From Oscillospiraceae bacterium (GTDB lineage Bacteria > Bacillota > Clostridia > Oscillospirales > Oscillospiraceae): 64,000 nucleotides of DNA. A program made the translations under genes and the position numbers. The number at the start of each line of letters is the position of its first letter. The first letter of the stretch is position 1. The stretch spans positions 124,001-188,000 of the forward strand of contig JAFPWF010000034.1 of assembly GCA_017395085.1 (NCBI GenBank), written 5' to 3'. Positions 49,981-58,276 of the stretch are shown in pieces. The notes under the pieces were generated by a model. The model saw nothing but the letters and a program-made list of their open reading frames with translations. It was not told the origin of the DNA and searched no databases.

Positions 49981-51109
49981 CCACGCATATCTGGCGGCAT
50001 CCGCCAGTGAGAGGTGGATCTCCTGCCCGCCGTCGGCAAAACTCTGCGCACAGATGGAAGACCAGGGCAGCCCCTACGCCCAGGAAGGCACCGACGCCCA
50101 CAGCCTCTGCCAGTATCTGCTGGAACAGGCACTCGGCCGGCACAGCCGCGATCCGACCGATGCTCTGACATTCTATAATGCGGAAATGCAGGAAGCCGCC
50201 GAAGGCTACGCTGCGTTCGTGATGGAACAGCTTGCGGAAGTGAAGCAGCACTGCCCCGACCCGCTGGTCTGCGTGGAGCAGACTGTGGACTTCTCCAAGT
50301 GGGTGGAGCACGGATTCGGGACCGCCGACGCCGCAATCGTGGCAGACGGAATGCTGTACGTCACGGATATGAAATACGGCCTGGGCGTCCTGGTTTCCGC
50401 AGCCGGAGAGGACGGGTGCGGAAACACCCAGCTGAAGTGCTACGCGCTGGGCCTGCTGGACACGTTCGGAACTCTCTATGACATCCGGCGCGTCCGGCTC
50501 ACGATCTACCAGCCGCGGCGGCAGAACGTGGACAGCTATGAGTTGAGCACGGAGGAACTGCTGTACTGGGCCGAGAACGTGCTGAAGCCCGCTGCAAAGC
50601 TGGCCTATGTCGGGGACGGCAACTTCAGTGCCGGAACCCACTGCAGATTCTGCAAGGTCCGGGCCACCTGCAGGGCCCGCGCCGAATACAGCATGCAGCT
50701 GGCGAAGTACGACTTCGAGGACCCGCCGTTGCTGACGGAAGCGGAGATTGCGGAGATCCTGCCGCGCATTGACACGCTGCAGGCCTGGGCGGACGACCTG
50801 CGGTCATACGCCCTGAAGCAGGCCCTTGCCGGCACACAGTATCCCGGCTTCAAACTGGCGGAAGGCAGGAGCAACCGCAGGTACACGAACGAAGAGGCGG
50901 TAGCCCGTGCCGTGCTGGAAGCGGGATACGACCCCTACGAACGAAAGCTGCTCGGCATCAGCGCGATGACGAAGCAGCTCGGGCAGAAAAAATTCAACGA
51001 AATCCTGAAGGGCCTTATCGAAAAGCCCCAGGGCAAACCGGTGCTGGTACCAGACAGCGACAGGCGTCCGGAATACAGCACGGCATCATCAGATTTTACG
51101 GAGGAATAA
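49973..51109 (+). CDS. DUF2800 phage protein (Cas4/RecB-like nuclease)
   Basis: This 378-aa protein matches DUF2800, a PD-(D/E)xK nuclease family of phages. SASERWISCPPSAKLC starts the protein; a YVTDMKYGLGV segment carries acidic and Lys residues of the nuclease core, and four Cys near residues 225-240 (CRFCKVRATC) may hold a metal cluster. It is part of the standard DUF2800-DUF2815-PolA replication set, overlapping the previous gene by 8 nt. Confidence 0.88.
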   Translation: MASHAYLAASASERWISCPPSAKLCAQMEDQGSPYAQEGTDAHSLCQYLLEQALGRHSRDPTDALTFYNAEMQEAAEGYAAFVMEQLAEVKQHCPDPLVCVEQTVDFSKWVEHGFGTADAAIVADGMLYVTDMKYGLGVLVSAAGEDGCGNTQLKCYALGLLDTFGTLYDIRRVRLTIYQPRRQNVDSYELSTEELLYWAENVLKPAAKLAYVGDGNFSAGTHCRFCKVRATCRARAEYSMQLAKYDFEDPPLLTEAEIAEILPRIDTLQAWADDLRSYALKQALAGTQYPGFKLAEGRSNRRYTNEEAVARAVLEAGYDPYERKLLGISAMTKQLGQKKFNEILKGLIEKPQGKPVLVPDSDRRPEYSTASSDFTEE

Positions 51110-51114
51110 TCATC

Positions 51115-51684
51115 ATGAAAAAGAACGATCCCACAAAAATTGTCACTGGCAAACACACCGTCATGAGCTACCTGACCGTCAATGAACCGCAGGTTCCCCT
51201 CGGCGGCGGTACACCGAAGTACTCGGTGAGCCTGGTCATTTCCAAGGATGACACGGAAACCTACAACAAGGTAAAGGCCGCCATCAAAGCCGCCTACGAA
51301 AAAGGCCAGAAGAAACTCCAGGGTGCCGGCGGTGACGTGCCGCCGCTGGAGGCGCTGAAAACCCCGCTCCGCGACGGCGACAAGGAAAAGAAGAACGACC
51401 CGGTTTATAAAAACTGCTGGTTCATCAACGCGAAAAGCACCAGCAAGCCCGGCGTGGTGGATGCCTATAAGCAGCCGATCCTGGACGCGAGCGAGCTGTA
51501 TTCCGGGATTATCGGGCGGGCCTCAGTCAGCTTTTACGCATACAACGTGAACGGCAGCAGAGGCATTGCCGCGGGGCTGAACCACATCCAGAAGCTTCAC
51601 GACGGCACACCCCTCGGCGGGCACGGCAGGCCGGAAGACGACTTCGACGACCTGGACGGCGAAGAAGAGGACTTCCTCTCCTGA
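51115..51684 (+). CDS. DUF2815 phage single-strand DNA-binding protein
   Basis: This 189-aa protein belongs to DUF2815, an OB-fold single-strand-binding protein of phages. Visible are GGGTPKYSVSLVISKDDTETYNKVKAAIKAAYEKG and a strongly acidic C-terminus (DDFDDLDGEEEDFLS) typical of SSB-like proteins. It follows DUF2800 by 5 bp, within the same operon. Confidence 0.9.
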   Translation: MKKNDPTKIVTGKHTVMSYLTVNEPQVPLGGGTPKYSVSLVISKDDTETYNKVKAAIKAAYEKGQKKLQGAGGDVPPLEALKTPLRDGDKEKKNDPVYKNCWFINAKSTSKPGVVDAYKQPILDASELYSGIIGRASVSFYAYNVNGSRGIAAGLNHIQKLHDGTPLGGHGRPEDDFDDLDGEEEDFLS

Positions 51685-51702
51685 AAAGCGGGGTGACAAC
51701 CC

Positions 51703-51852
51703 ATGCTTTATGATTACATGCTTCAGACCGTGGTCATCTTCTTCTACCTGATGATCCTGCTGATCGACCTCTGGCTGGTGGGAACCATCCTAGTCAAAGG
51801 TGTGAAATGGCTGCGGAAGATGATCCTCAGCATGAAAGAACGCAAGGAATAA
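51703..51852 (+). CDS. Small phage membrane protein (49 aa)
   Basis: This short ORF starts at ATG 51703 with GGGG upstream and encodes 49 residues: a hydrophobic helix (VVIFFYLMILLIDLWLVG) then a basic tail (KWLRKMILSMKERKE). It sits between DUF2815 and the polymerase gene. Small membrane proteins at this spot are common in related phages; its role is unknown. Confidence 0.6.
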   Translation: MLYDYMLQTVVIFFYLMILLIDLWLVGTILVKGVKWLRKMILSMKERKE

Positions 51853-51860
51853 ACACAAAG

Positions 51861-51893
51861 CTGCGGCAGGGCTCCAAACCCTGCCGCTTTTTT
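51861..51893 (+). terminator. Strong terminator inside the phage early operon
   Basis: GCGGCAGGG (51863-51871) pairs with CCCTGCCGC (51879-51887), and TTTTTT follows (51888-51893), just 13 nt before the polymerase ATG. It could act as an attenuator that lowers or controls polymerase expression. Confidence 0.88.
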
Positions 51894-51906
51894 GAAAGGA
51901 ACCACC

Positions 51907-53874
51907 ATGAATACCTTAAGCATTGACCTTGAAACAAAATCCGGAGCGGATATCTCCAAATGCGGCGTCTACCGCTACGCGGAAGACCTGGACTTTGATA
52001 TCCTCCTCTTCGGTGTCAGCGTGGACGGAGGCCCGGTCACCGTCTATGACATTGCAAACGGCGAACTGCCTCCGGATGAAATCCTCAATGCCCTGGCTGA
52101 CGGCAGCATCACCAAACGGGCATACAACGCCAGCTTCGAGCGGGTGTGCCTGAGCTACTGGCTGAGGAGAAACCGGCCGGAACTGGTACCGGGTTACCAA
52201 GGACTCCCCTACCTTGACCCAAGCGCATGGCAGTGTACGATGGTATGGGCAGCCTACAACGGCCTGCCGCTGGGACTGGAAAAAGCCGGAGCCGTGCTGG
52301 GTTTAGAAGAACAGAAACTGAAAGAAGGCAAAGACCTGATCCGCTACTTCTGCTGCCCCTGCAGGCCGACAAAATCTAACGGCGGCAGGACCTGGAACCA
52401 GCCCGGGCACGACCCGGTGAAGTGGGAACGCTTCAAAGAGTATAACGCGCGGGATGTGCAGGTGGAACTGCAGATCCGGGAGCGGCTGAAGAATTTCCCC
52501 GTCCCGGAAAAAGTCTGGCACGAATACGAGCTGGACCAGGAAATCAACGACCGGGGCATCCGCGTGGACCGGGAGCTGGTAAAACAGGCGCTGAGGATGG
52601 ATGAACTCAGCAGAAACGAGCTCGTTTCCCGAATGAAGGAAAAAACCGGACTTGAGAACCCGAATTCTGTTACTCAGCTGAAAGCCCATCTTGCGGAGAA
52701 AGGTCTGGAGGCGGAGAGCCTCGGAAAAAAGGACGTCGCCGCTCTGCTGAAAGACGCAGATCCGGAACTCTCGGACGTGCTGAAGCTTCGGCAGCAATTA
52801 TCCAAAAGCAGTGTCAAAAAGTATCAGGCAATGCAGGATGCCGTCTGTGAGGACGGGCGCTGCAGGGGCATGTTCCAGTTTTACGGCGCAAACCGCAGCG
52901 GCCGTTGGTCCGGAAGGCTCGTCCAGCTGCAAAATCTGCCGCAGAATCATATCCCTGACCTGGAAACAGCGCGGGCGCTGGTGAAAGCCGGAGACTATGA
53001 AACACTGAATCTCCTCTATGACTCCGTCCCGGGGGTACTGTCAGAACTGATCCGTACAGCCTTTATTCCTGCTGAAGGAATGAAGTTTGTTGTGGCGGAT
53101 TTCGCCGCCATCGAGGCGAGGGTGCTCTCCTACCTTGCCGGTGAGGAATGGCGCACAGAGGTTTTCCACGAAGGGCGGGACATTTACTGTGAGTCCGCAT
53201 CCAGGATGTTCGGCGTGCCGGTGGAAAAGCACGGCAGGAACAGCCATCTTCGGCAGAAAGGGAAAATTGCGGAACTGGCCCTGGGCTATGGCGGCAGTGT
53301 CGGCGCACTGAAATCCATGGGTGCCCTGGACATGGGTCTTACCGAAGAGGAGCTTCAGCCCCTTGTAAACCTCTGGCGGGAGAGCAACCCGAAGATCACG
53401 CAGTACTGGTGGGACGTTGATGCCGCAGTCAAGGAAGCCATCATACAAAAAACGGAAACCCGGGTCGGTGATATTACCTTCCTGGTAAAAAGCAAAGTAC
53501 TGTTTATCACACTGCCCAGCGGCAGGCGGCTATCCTATGTCAAGCCGAGGATTGAGCCGAATCAATACGGAGGTGAAAGCGTCACCTACATGGGCATTGA
53601 CGGTACGAAGCACTGGTCCCGGATTGAAAGCTTCGGGCCAAAGTTCGTTGAAAACATCGTGCAGGCGGTCAGCCGGGACCTCCTGGTAAACGCCATGAAA
53701 AACCTGGGCTGGTACAGGATTGTTGCCCACGTGCATGATGAACTGATCATCGAATGCAAACCGGAAGCGAACACGGAAGTCATCTGCCGGAAAATGAGCG
53801 AAGCCCCGTCCTGGCTCCCGGGCATCGAGCTCCGGGCGGACGGGTATGAGTGCGGGTTTTACCAGAAGCAATAA
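51907..53874 (+). CDS. Family A DNA polymerase (phage)
   Basis: This 655-aa polymerase has an N-terminal DnaQ-like 3'-5' exonuclease (SIDLETKSGADI, near residues 4-15; later YNARDVQVELQI) and a PolA palm. Motif A is VVADFAAIEARVLSYL, the O-helix region is KIAELALGYGGSVGAL, and motif C is HVHDELIIEC. The ATG at 51907 has GAAAGGA upstream; the frame is open five codons earlier. It ends the plus-strand half of the phage early set, where D5 primase would normally come next. Confidence 0.93.
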   Translation: MNTLSIDLETKSGADISKCGVYRYAEDLDFDILLFGVSVDGGPVTVYDIANGELPPDEILNALADGSITKRAYNASFERVCLSYWLRRNRPELVPGYQGLPYLDPSAWQCTMVWAAYNGLPLGLEKAGAVLGLEEQKLKEGKDLIRYFCCPCRPTKSNGGRTWNQPGHDPVKWERFKEYNARDVQVELQIRERLKNFPVPEKVWHEYELDQEINDRGIRVDRELVKQALRMDELSRNELVSRMKEKTGLENPNSVTQLKAHLAEKGLEAESLGKKDVAALLKDADPELSDVLKLRQQLSKSSVKKYQAMQDAVCEDGRCRGMFQFYGANRSGRWSGRLVQLQNLPQNHIPDLETARALVKAGDYETLNLLYDSVPGVLSELIRTAFIPAEGMKFVVADFAAIEARVLSYLAGEEWRTEVFHEGRDIYCESASRMFGVPVEKHGRNSHLRQKGKIAELALGYGGSVGALKSMGALDMGLTEEELQPLVNLWRESNPKITQYWWDVDAAVKEAIIQKTETRVGDITFLVKSKVLFITLPSGRRLSYVKPRIEPNQYGGESVTYMGIDGTKHWSRIESFGPKFVENIVQAVSRDLLVNAMKNLGWYRIVAHVHDELIIECKPEANTEVICRKMSEAPSWLPGIELRADGYECGFYQKQ

Positions 53875-53902
53875 CGCAGAAAAGGAAACGGGCAGGGCCT
53901 GC

Positions 53903-53936
53903 CGTGTGGCGGGTCCTGCCCGAGCTCTATGCTTCT
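53903..53936 (+). terminator. Terminator-like hairpin after the polymerase gene
   Basis: CGGGCAGG and CCTGCCCG form the outer stem, with GCC/GGC-type pairs inside, followed after a short gap by CTTCTTTTTC. It lies close to the likely rearrangement border. Confidence 0.6.
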
Positions 53937-53943
53937 TTTTCAA

Positions 53944-54240
53944 TCAGACTGCCGGAGCAAAGGCACGAATCGTGGAAAAGTCCTCCCGGTTGCGCTGCAA
54001 TGCCATGCCGAGATCATAGTTTGCCTGGAGATTTGTCCAGAACTCCGGGCCGGTCCCGAAGAAGATGCCGAGGCGTACGGCAGTATCCGCGGAGATCCCG
54101 CGGCGCTCATTGACGATTTCCCCGATCCGGGTGGCCGGAATGCGAAGTTCGATCGCCAGTTTATTCTGCGAGATTCCCATGGGAACCATAAACTCCTCAC
54201 GGAGGATCTCACCGGGATGAATCAGGTTCTCAGTTCTCAT
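53944..54240 (-). CDS. higA: HigA-type antitoxin
   Basis: This 98-aa protein has the XRE/VapI-HigA pattern: HPGEILREEFMVPMGISQNKLAIELRIPATRIGEIVNERR is the region with the HTH (parts only), followed by ISADTAVRLGIFFGTGPEFWTNLQ. HigA binds and neutralises HigB and represses its own promoter. The ATG at 54240 has AGGAGGAAG upstream, 14 bp after the toxin stop. Confidence 0.92.
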   Translation of the reverse strand: MRTENLIHPGEILREEFMVPMGISQNKLAIELRIPATRIGEIVNERRGISADTAVRLGIFFGTGPEFWTNLQANYDLGMALQRNREDFSTIRAFAPAV

Positions 54241-54254
54241 TGCTCTTCCTCCTG

Positions 54255-54533
54255 TCAGTGATAATCAACGATTTCGACGTCATATGCGTCACGGCCTTCC
54301 CACCGGAAGCATATCCGCCACCGATCATTGATCCGTATGCTGTACTGCCCCTGCCGGTCTCCCTTCAGCGCTTCCAGCCTGTTCCCGGGCGGGACCTTCA
54401 GCGTTTCGACATTGACAGCGGCATTGATCATATCCAGTTTACGCAGGGCGATGCGTTCCAAGCTGCTGAATTTTCTGGAATGACCGCTCTGGTACAGAGC
54501 AGCCGTCTCCTTATCTGAAAATGACCTGATCAA
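54255..54533 (-). CDS. higB: HigB-type toxin (RelE family)
   Basis: This 92-aa protein has the family pattern [14 protein letters not shown]...LDMINAA...[26 protein letters not shown] (parts only). HigB-type toxins cut mRNA on ribosomes. It starts at TTG 54533 with a weak Shine-Dalgarno, which would keep toxin level low. The toxin-before-antitoxin order is normal for HigBA. Confidence 0.92.
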   Translation of the reverse strand: MIRSFSDKETAALYQSGHSRKFSSLERIALRKLDMINAAVNVETLKVPPGNRLEALKGDRQGQYSIRINDRWRICFRWEGRDAYDVEIVDYH

Positions 54534-54567
54534 GTCAGCACCGCATCCTCTCTGATGATCTGACGAG

Positions 54568-54596
54568 ATTATATAACGTTATACGTTAAATGTCAA
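54568..54596 (-). promoter_or_regulatory. HigBA promoter with operator
   Basis: On the minus strand, the -35 is TTGACA (54591-54596), the spacer is 17 bp, and the -10 is TATAAT (54568-54573). TAACG-TTATA-CGTTA (54575-54589) is an inverted repeat in the spacer, with a further ATAACGTTAT palindrome overlapping the -10. It is a good operator for HigA. Confidence 0.85.
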
Positions 54597-54680
54597 GCGT
54601 TAAATACTTCGACAGTATAACGCAGATACATGGCAGGAGCATAGAAGCAGCCGATTCTCCGGCGAAGCCATCTGCCGGGA

Positions 54681-54929
54681 TCAGAACCAGTATTCCTTCA
54701 TGGCCAGCAGCAGCGACTCGGACAGCTCATAATCAGAGCTTTCCGGGATGACGGCGTCCACACCGCAGAAGGCGCACTTTGCCGTCTCATCATTGATCCA
54801 CGCAGTGATCTTATCCGGGCTGTATGTTTTGATGCAGAAGAAACACCCGCACTCCCCGGAATCCAGGAGCGCGCCGCGGTTGTTCATGCTCCTGGCGTGG
54901 AGCATTCTCTGGTATTCGTCATTAAACAT
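54681..54929 (-). CDS. Small Cys-rich (zinc) cytoplasmic protein
   Basis: This 82-aa protein has a CGCFFC motif and a CAFCGVD motif, a likely four-Cys zinc site, then a helix (LSESLLLAMKEYWF). It matches a conserved small protein family of Firmicutes annotated as cytoplasmic proteins. It overlaps the upstream HsdR-like stop by 8 nt, so it may be the last gene of that operon. The role is unknown. Confidence 0.6.
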   Translation of the reverse strand: MFNDEYQRMLHARSMNNRGALLDSGECGCFFCIKTYSPDKITAWINDETAKCAFCGVDAVIPESSDYELSESLLLAMKEYWF

Positions 54930-57357
54930 AGCTCAATTGTAATAGTTCATCCAATTTGGCAATAATGCGATTCTGCTCGGCAAGAGGTGGTACTGGAATT
55001 GGCATGTATTTACACCTACCCCCGCTAAAACCATCTTTATCCCCAACAGCTTTGTTTTTGATGTAATGCTGCCCGTATGGGCTGCATATCAATTTATGAA
55101 TATAATAACGCATCTCTGGCTTGATAAAATTGTCGATGAAAGATTTTGCGGTCTCCTTTGAGAAGCCGGCGTAGATCACTTCGTCCGGATCGTCCTCGGT
55201 AGACACAACGTAGCCACGCTGCATCTCCAACAGCTTGCGCCGGGCCGGGATGCTGTTGATGAGCGGATCAATCAGCTCCGCGCGCTCCGTGTTGTCTGAC
55301 GAAGGGCTATAATAATTGGGGAGACACTCATTGTCAAAGGCATCCTGAATCACGGAGGCAATGGTCCTGGGGGCGAAGCCAAAGTCCGCAATGAAGCTGT
55401 CCAGATGGCGGCCAAAGAGGACATTGTTCTCATAACGGCGATGAATCATGGCACAATAGTCTCGGAGGAGCCAGAGATTCTCGTCGCTCAGCTCATTATG
55501 GGCAAGGTGCTCCAAGAGAACCTCCAGCGAAAGCACTCTGTTCCCCTGGCCGGGGTTCACAACGGGATGGGGAATGACCTTCTCATGCTCTGTAACGCCG
55601 ACCGCATCAATAATGTAATAACAGTCTTTATTTGAGGCATTGGGGGTAACTTCACGTAAACGGTCCTCATCAATAATACGGCAGCCGCGCCCCTTCATCT
55701 GAGTATACAGCACATCTGACTGCACATCCTTCATAAAGAGGACTACCTCAAGGGGACGCACGTCAGTGCCGGTTGCCACCAGCGTCACGGTAACGGCAAT
55801 ACGGAAGTCCTTCTCCGTTCTCAGATCACGGATCAACCCGTTGGAGTCTTCCGCTGTATAGGTAATCTTTTGGACAAAATGCTCCGGTACGGCCCCGCCT
55901 TCAAACTCAGTGCCGAAAACCTCCTTCGCCACTTCAACAATCTTAGTGGCGTGCTGATCATTCTTGGCAAAAATCAGAGTTTTCGGAATATATTCCCATT
56001 TTCGTTCGCGTTCGGGGTACAGCTCGTCATAAATAGCCTTCTTGTATGCGAGAAGAACCTTCCGGATCTGATCCGGGTTAATTACAGAGCGATCAAGAGC
56101 ATTCGGATCATAGTCCACACGCTCTTGCATTTGTTGTATCGTCTGCTCCCCTGTTCGGCGGGAAGTTTCCTTCACTTTGGTCCCGGCCTTGATGATACCA
56201 CCGTGCTCAGTGACCTCGGTCTTGATTCGGTAAACACGCGGGGGCACATTGACACCATCCACAACGGAATCATCATAGGTATACTGCTCAATGATATTAT
56301 TGTTGAAAAACGCATAAGCCTCCGGTGTCGGGGTGGCTGTAAGGCCCAGTACATGGGCGCCGGAGAAGTAGTCCAGGACCGCGCGCCACTTGCCGTAGAT
56401 TGAGCGGTGACACTCGTCCACGATGATAAGCTGGAAATAGTCCGGGGGCAGCTTCAGATCATCCCCGAGCTCGATGACTTTGGGGTCCTCCCTCTCTTCC
56501 ACATCGGTGTTTTTCTCGTCCTCTTCATCCTCATTGGTATCGGACGGAATGGGATTCCCGGTTAATACGGCAAAGAGTTTCTGGATGGTTGAGATGACAA
56601 TGTCGGCCTTGATGTCTTTATCCTGCCTCAGGCGCCTGATGTCATACAGAGAGCTCATTTCCTGCTGACCCTCTGTTCGATCAAAGGTGCTGAACTCACT
56701 TTCCGTCTGTCGGGCCAGGTTGTTACGGTCCACCAGAAACAGGATTTTCCTGGCAGGGGTATAATTCAAAAGACGGTAGCTTGCAAGACAGGCAAGGTAA
56801 GTCTTCCCTGAGCCGGTCGCCAAAATGGCGAGGCTCTTTTTCTTTCCCTGCTTGAGGGACTTTTCGAACTCGACCTCTGCCCGATACTGGCAGTCCCGGA
56901 GACCTCGGCTGTCCAAGCGAGGAAGAGCGCCAAACTCCGAAACCTGTCCGATGAGCTGGAGCATCTTCTTCGGGGAGTGCATTTCCGAAAGCTCCACGTA
57001 GTCACTATCAGGCAGCAGCATGTTCTTAAAATAGATTTTATTCCCGTTTGCAAGGTATACAAGAGGGATCTGGTTTGGGAACCACAGACCATACCAGTCC
57101 TGCGGATGGGTAGCATAATACTCGGCCTGCTGCTGCACGACATTGCCCAGCGGGTTCTCCTCGCGCTTCGCCTCGACAACAGCAATTGCTTTGTCATCGA
57201 CAAAATGCAAATAGTCGCTCTCGGTATTTCCCCGCATGAGGGCTTCCTTGACCGCGGATGCACTCCGGGGAACATATTCGTCCCTCGATACTATATCCCA
57301 GCCGGCATTGCGCAGCTGCTTATCTATTTTTTCGCGTGCTCGTTCTTCAGGAAGCAT
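54922..57357 (-). CDS. HsdR-like type I restriction nuclease-helicase with an HsdS-like tail
   Basis: This 811-aa protein resembles EcoEI-type HsdR subunits. An N-terminal nuclease fold (VVEAKREENP, near residue 60) precedes a helicase core with Walker A LATGSGKTYLA, DECH in IVDECHRS, LTATPT and TQMKGRGCR near motif VI. A typical linker follows (LSLEVLLEHL...). The EcoEI C-terminal domain is broken off near residue 745. The last ~66 residues (LICSPYGQHYIKNKAVG...MPIPVPPLAEQNRIIAKLDELL) match the tail of HsdS specificity subunits. No HsdM or full HsdS is nearby. The start is the ATG at 57357 with AAAGGA upstream; a GTG at 57390 is possible. It looks like an in-frame deletion fusion. Confidence 0.85.
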   Translation of the reverse strand: MLPEERAREKIDKQLRNAGWDIVSRDEYVPRSASAVKEALMRGNTESDYLHFVDDKAIAVVEAKREENPLGNVVQQQAEYYATHPQDWYGLWFPNQIPLVYLANGNKIYFKNMLLPDSDYVELSEMHSPKKMLQLIGQVSEFGALPRLDSRGLRDCQYRAEVEFEKSLKQGKKKSLAILATGSGKTYLACLASYRLLNYTPARKILFLVDRNNLARQTESEFSTFDRTEGQQEMSSLYDIRRLRQDKDIKADIVISTIQKLFAVLTGNPIPSDTNEDEEDEKNTDVEEREDPKVIELGDDLKLPPDYFQLIIVDECHRSIYGKWRAVLDYFSGAHVLGLTATPTPEAYAFFNNNIIEQYTYDDSVVDGVNVPPRVYRIKTEVTEHGGIIKAGTKVKETSRRTGEQTIQQMQERVDYDPNALDRSVINPDQIRKVLLAYKKAIYDELYPERERKWEYIPKTLIFAKNDQHATKIVEVAKEVFGTEFEGGAVPEHFVQKITYTAEDSNGLIRDLRTEKDFRIAVTVTLVATGTDVRPLEVVLFMKDVQSDVLYTQMKGRGCRIIDEDRLREVTPNASNKDCYYIIDAVGVTEHEKVIPHPVVNPGQGNRVLSLEVLLEHLAHNELSDENLWLLRDYCAMIHRRYENNVLFGRHLDSFIADFGFAPRTIASVIQDAFDNECLPNYYSPSSDNTERAELIDPLINSIPARRKLLEMQRGYVVSTEDDPDEVIYAGFSKETAKSFIDNFIKPEMRYYIHKLICSPYGQHYIKNKAVGDKDGFSGGRCKYMPIPVPPLAEQNRIIAKLDELLQLSYV

Positions 57358-57408
57358 ATGCGGCACGTCCTTTCCATTCCATTGTTTCACCAGCCTCGGC
57401 CTATGTTT

Positions 57409-58266
57409 TCAATCAATAAAGAGATCTGGAAGATTATAAATAATATCCGCTGCTTCGCGCCTTACCAACTCAGATGGGCACTTAAGAATGCTTTTTCTCA
57501 GCTTAATAACCCCTGAACTTGTATCCACGTATTCTGACTGGTGTTTTTGTATATAATCCGTTGCCTCGCGTGAAAAATCGCTTTTCTGAAGGGTGATCCT
57601 CAGCATGTTTGTGGTACCATACTCGACATATTCATACCAGTCATTTCTGCACTCGCCCTTCTGGCGGATATATTCTTCAGAAAATTTCAAAAAATAATTT
57701 GATATCTTGAAAAGAATGACATCATCAATTGCTTCCAATGTCTCAGCGATAATGCAGTTATTGTGCAACTGTGATCCGTTGTATGTTTCCCACTGTCCAT
57801 AATGGACAAGTACAGCCCGTTTATTTTTTCGTTTATCTTCAATTGACTCTTTAATAATGTTGCTGAGACCGTATCCCTGAATCCACTGGAGAAGAATGAC
57901 AACATACCAAGAGAGCATAGAAAACTCGCCATCTAAGTTTTTCTTTCCAAGTGTACCGCGCTCGTATTTGTCCCATTTGAATATTTTCAGGAGTCGAAGC
58001 ATGAATCGTTTCGTCTCATGGTAGTCAGCACTGTTATGTTCATTCAGTTCCGGATACTCCAAACCATCTCGGATTGCCTCATAAAGGCTCTCCCGTTGAT
58101 CGGAGGAAACAGTAATATCATCGTCCGGCATAAACGGTGATTCCTGAAAGGCAGCTTTAATTGTTTCAATTATTTCGGGAGTCAGCTCGTGTGAAAACTC
58201 CAGTACTACGCGGCTGGTCCTGCCCCGAAGAATGTCCTTCGCCAGAATCAATCCGAATTTACGCAT
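57409..58266 (-). CDS. Unrecognised protein, possible C-terminal fragment of a large helicase
   Basis: This 285-aa protein is not recognised with certainty. Its C-terminal half (DVILFKISNYFLKFSEEYIRQ..., WYEYVEYGTTNMLRITLQ, SREATDYIQKHQSEYV, REAADIIYNLPDLF) resembles, from memory, the end of very large DEAD/DEAH helicases linked to defence islands, without the helicase motifs. So it may be a remnant or a detached domain. It starts at ATG 58266, 10 bp after the stop of the previous gene, with a weak Shine-Dalgarno. Its place between an XRE regulator pair and the HsdR-like gene suggests a defence role. Confidence 0.5.
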   Translation of the reverse strand: MRKFGLILAKDILRGRTSRVVLEFSHELTPEIIETIKAAFQESPFMPDDDITVSSDQRESLYEAIRDGLEYPELNEHNSADYHETKRFMLRLLKIFKWDKYERGTLGKKNLDGEFSMLSWYVVILLQWIQGYGLSNIIKESIEDKRKNKRAVLVHYGQWETYNGSQLHNNCIIAETLEAIDDVILFKISNYFLKFSEEYIRQKGECRNDWYEYVEYGTTNMLRITLQKSDFSREATDYIQKHQSEYVDTSSGVIKLRKSILKCPSELVRREAADIIYNLPDLFID

Positions 58267-58276
58267 CAAATCATAA

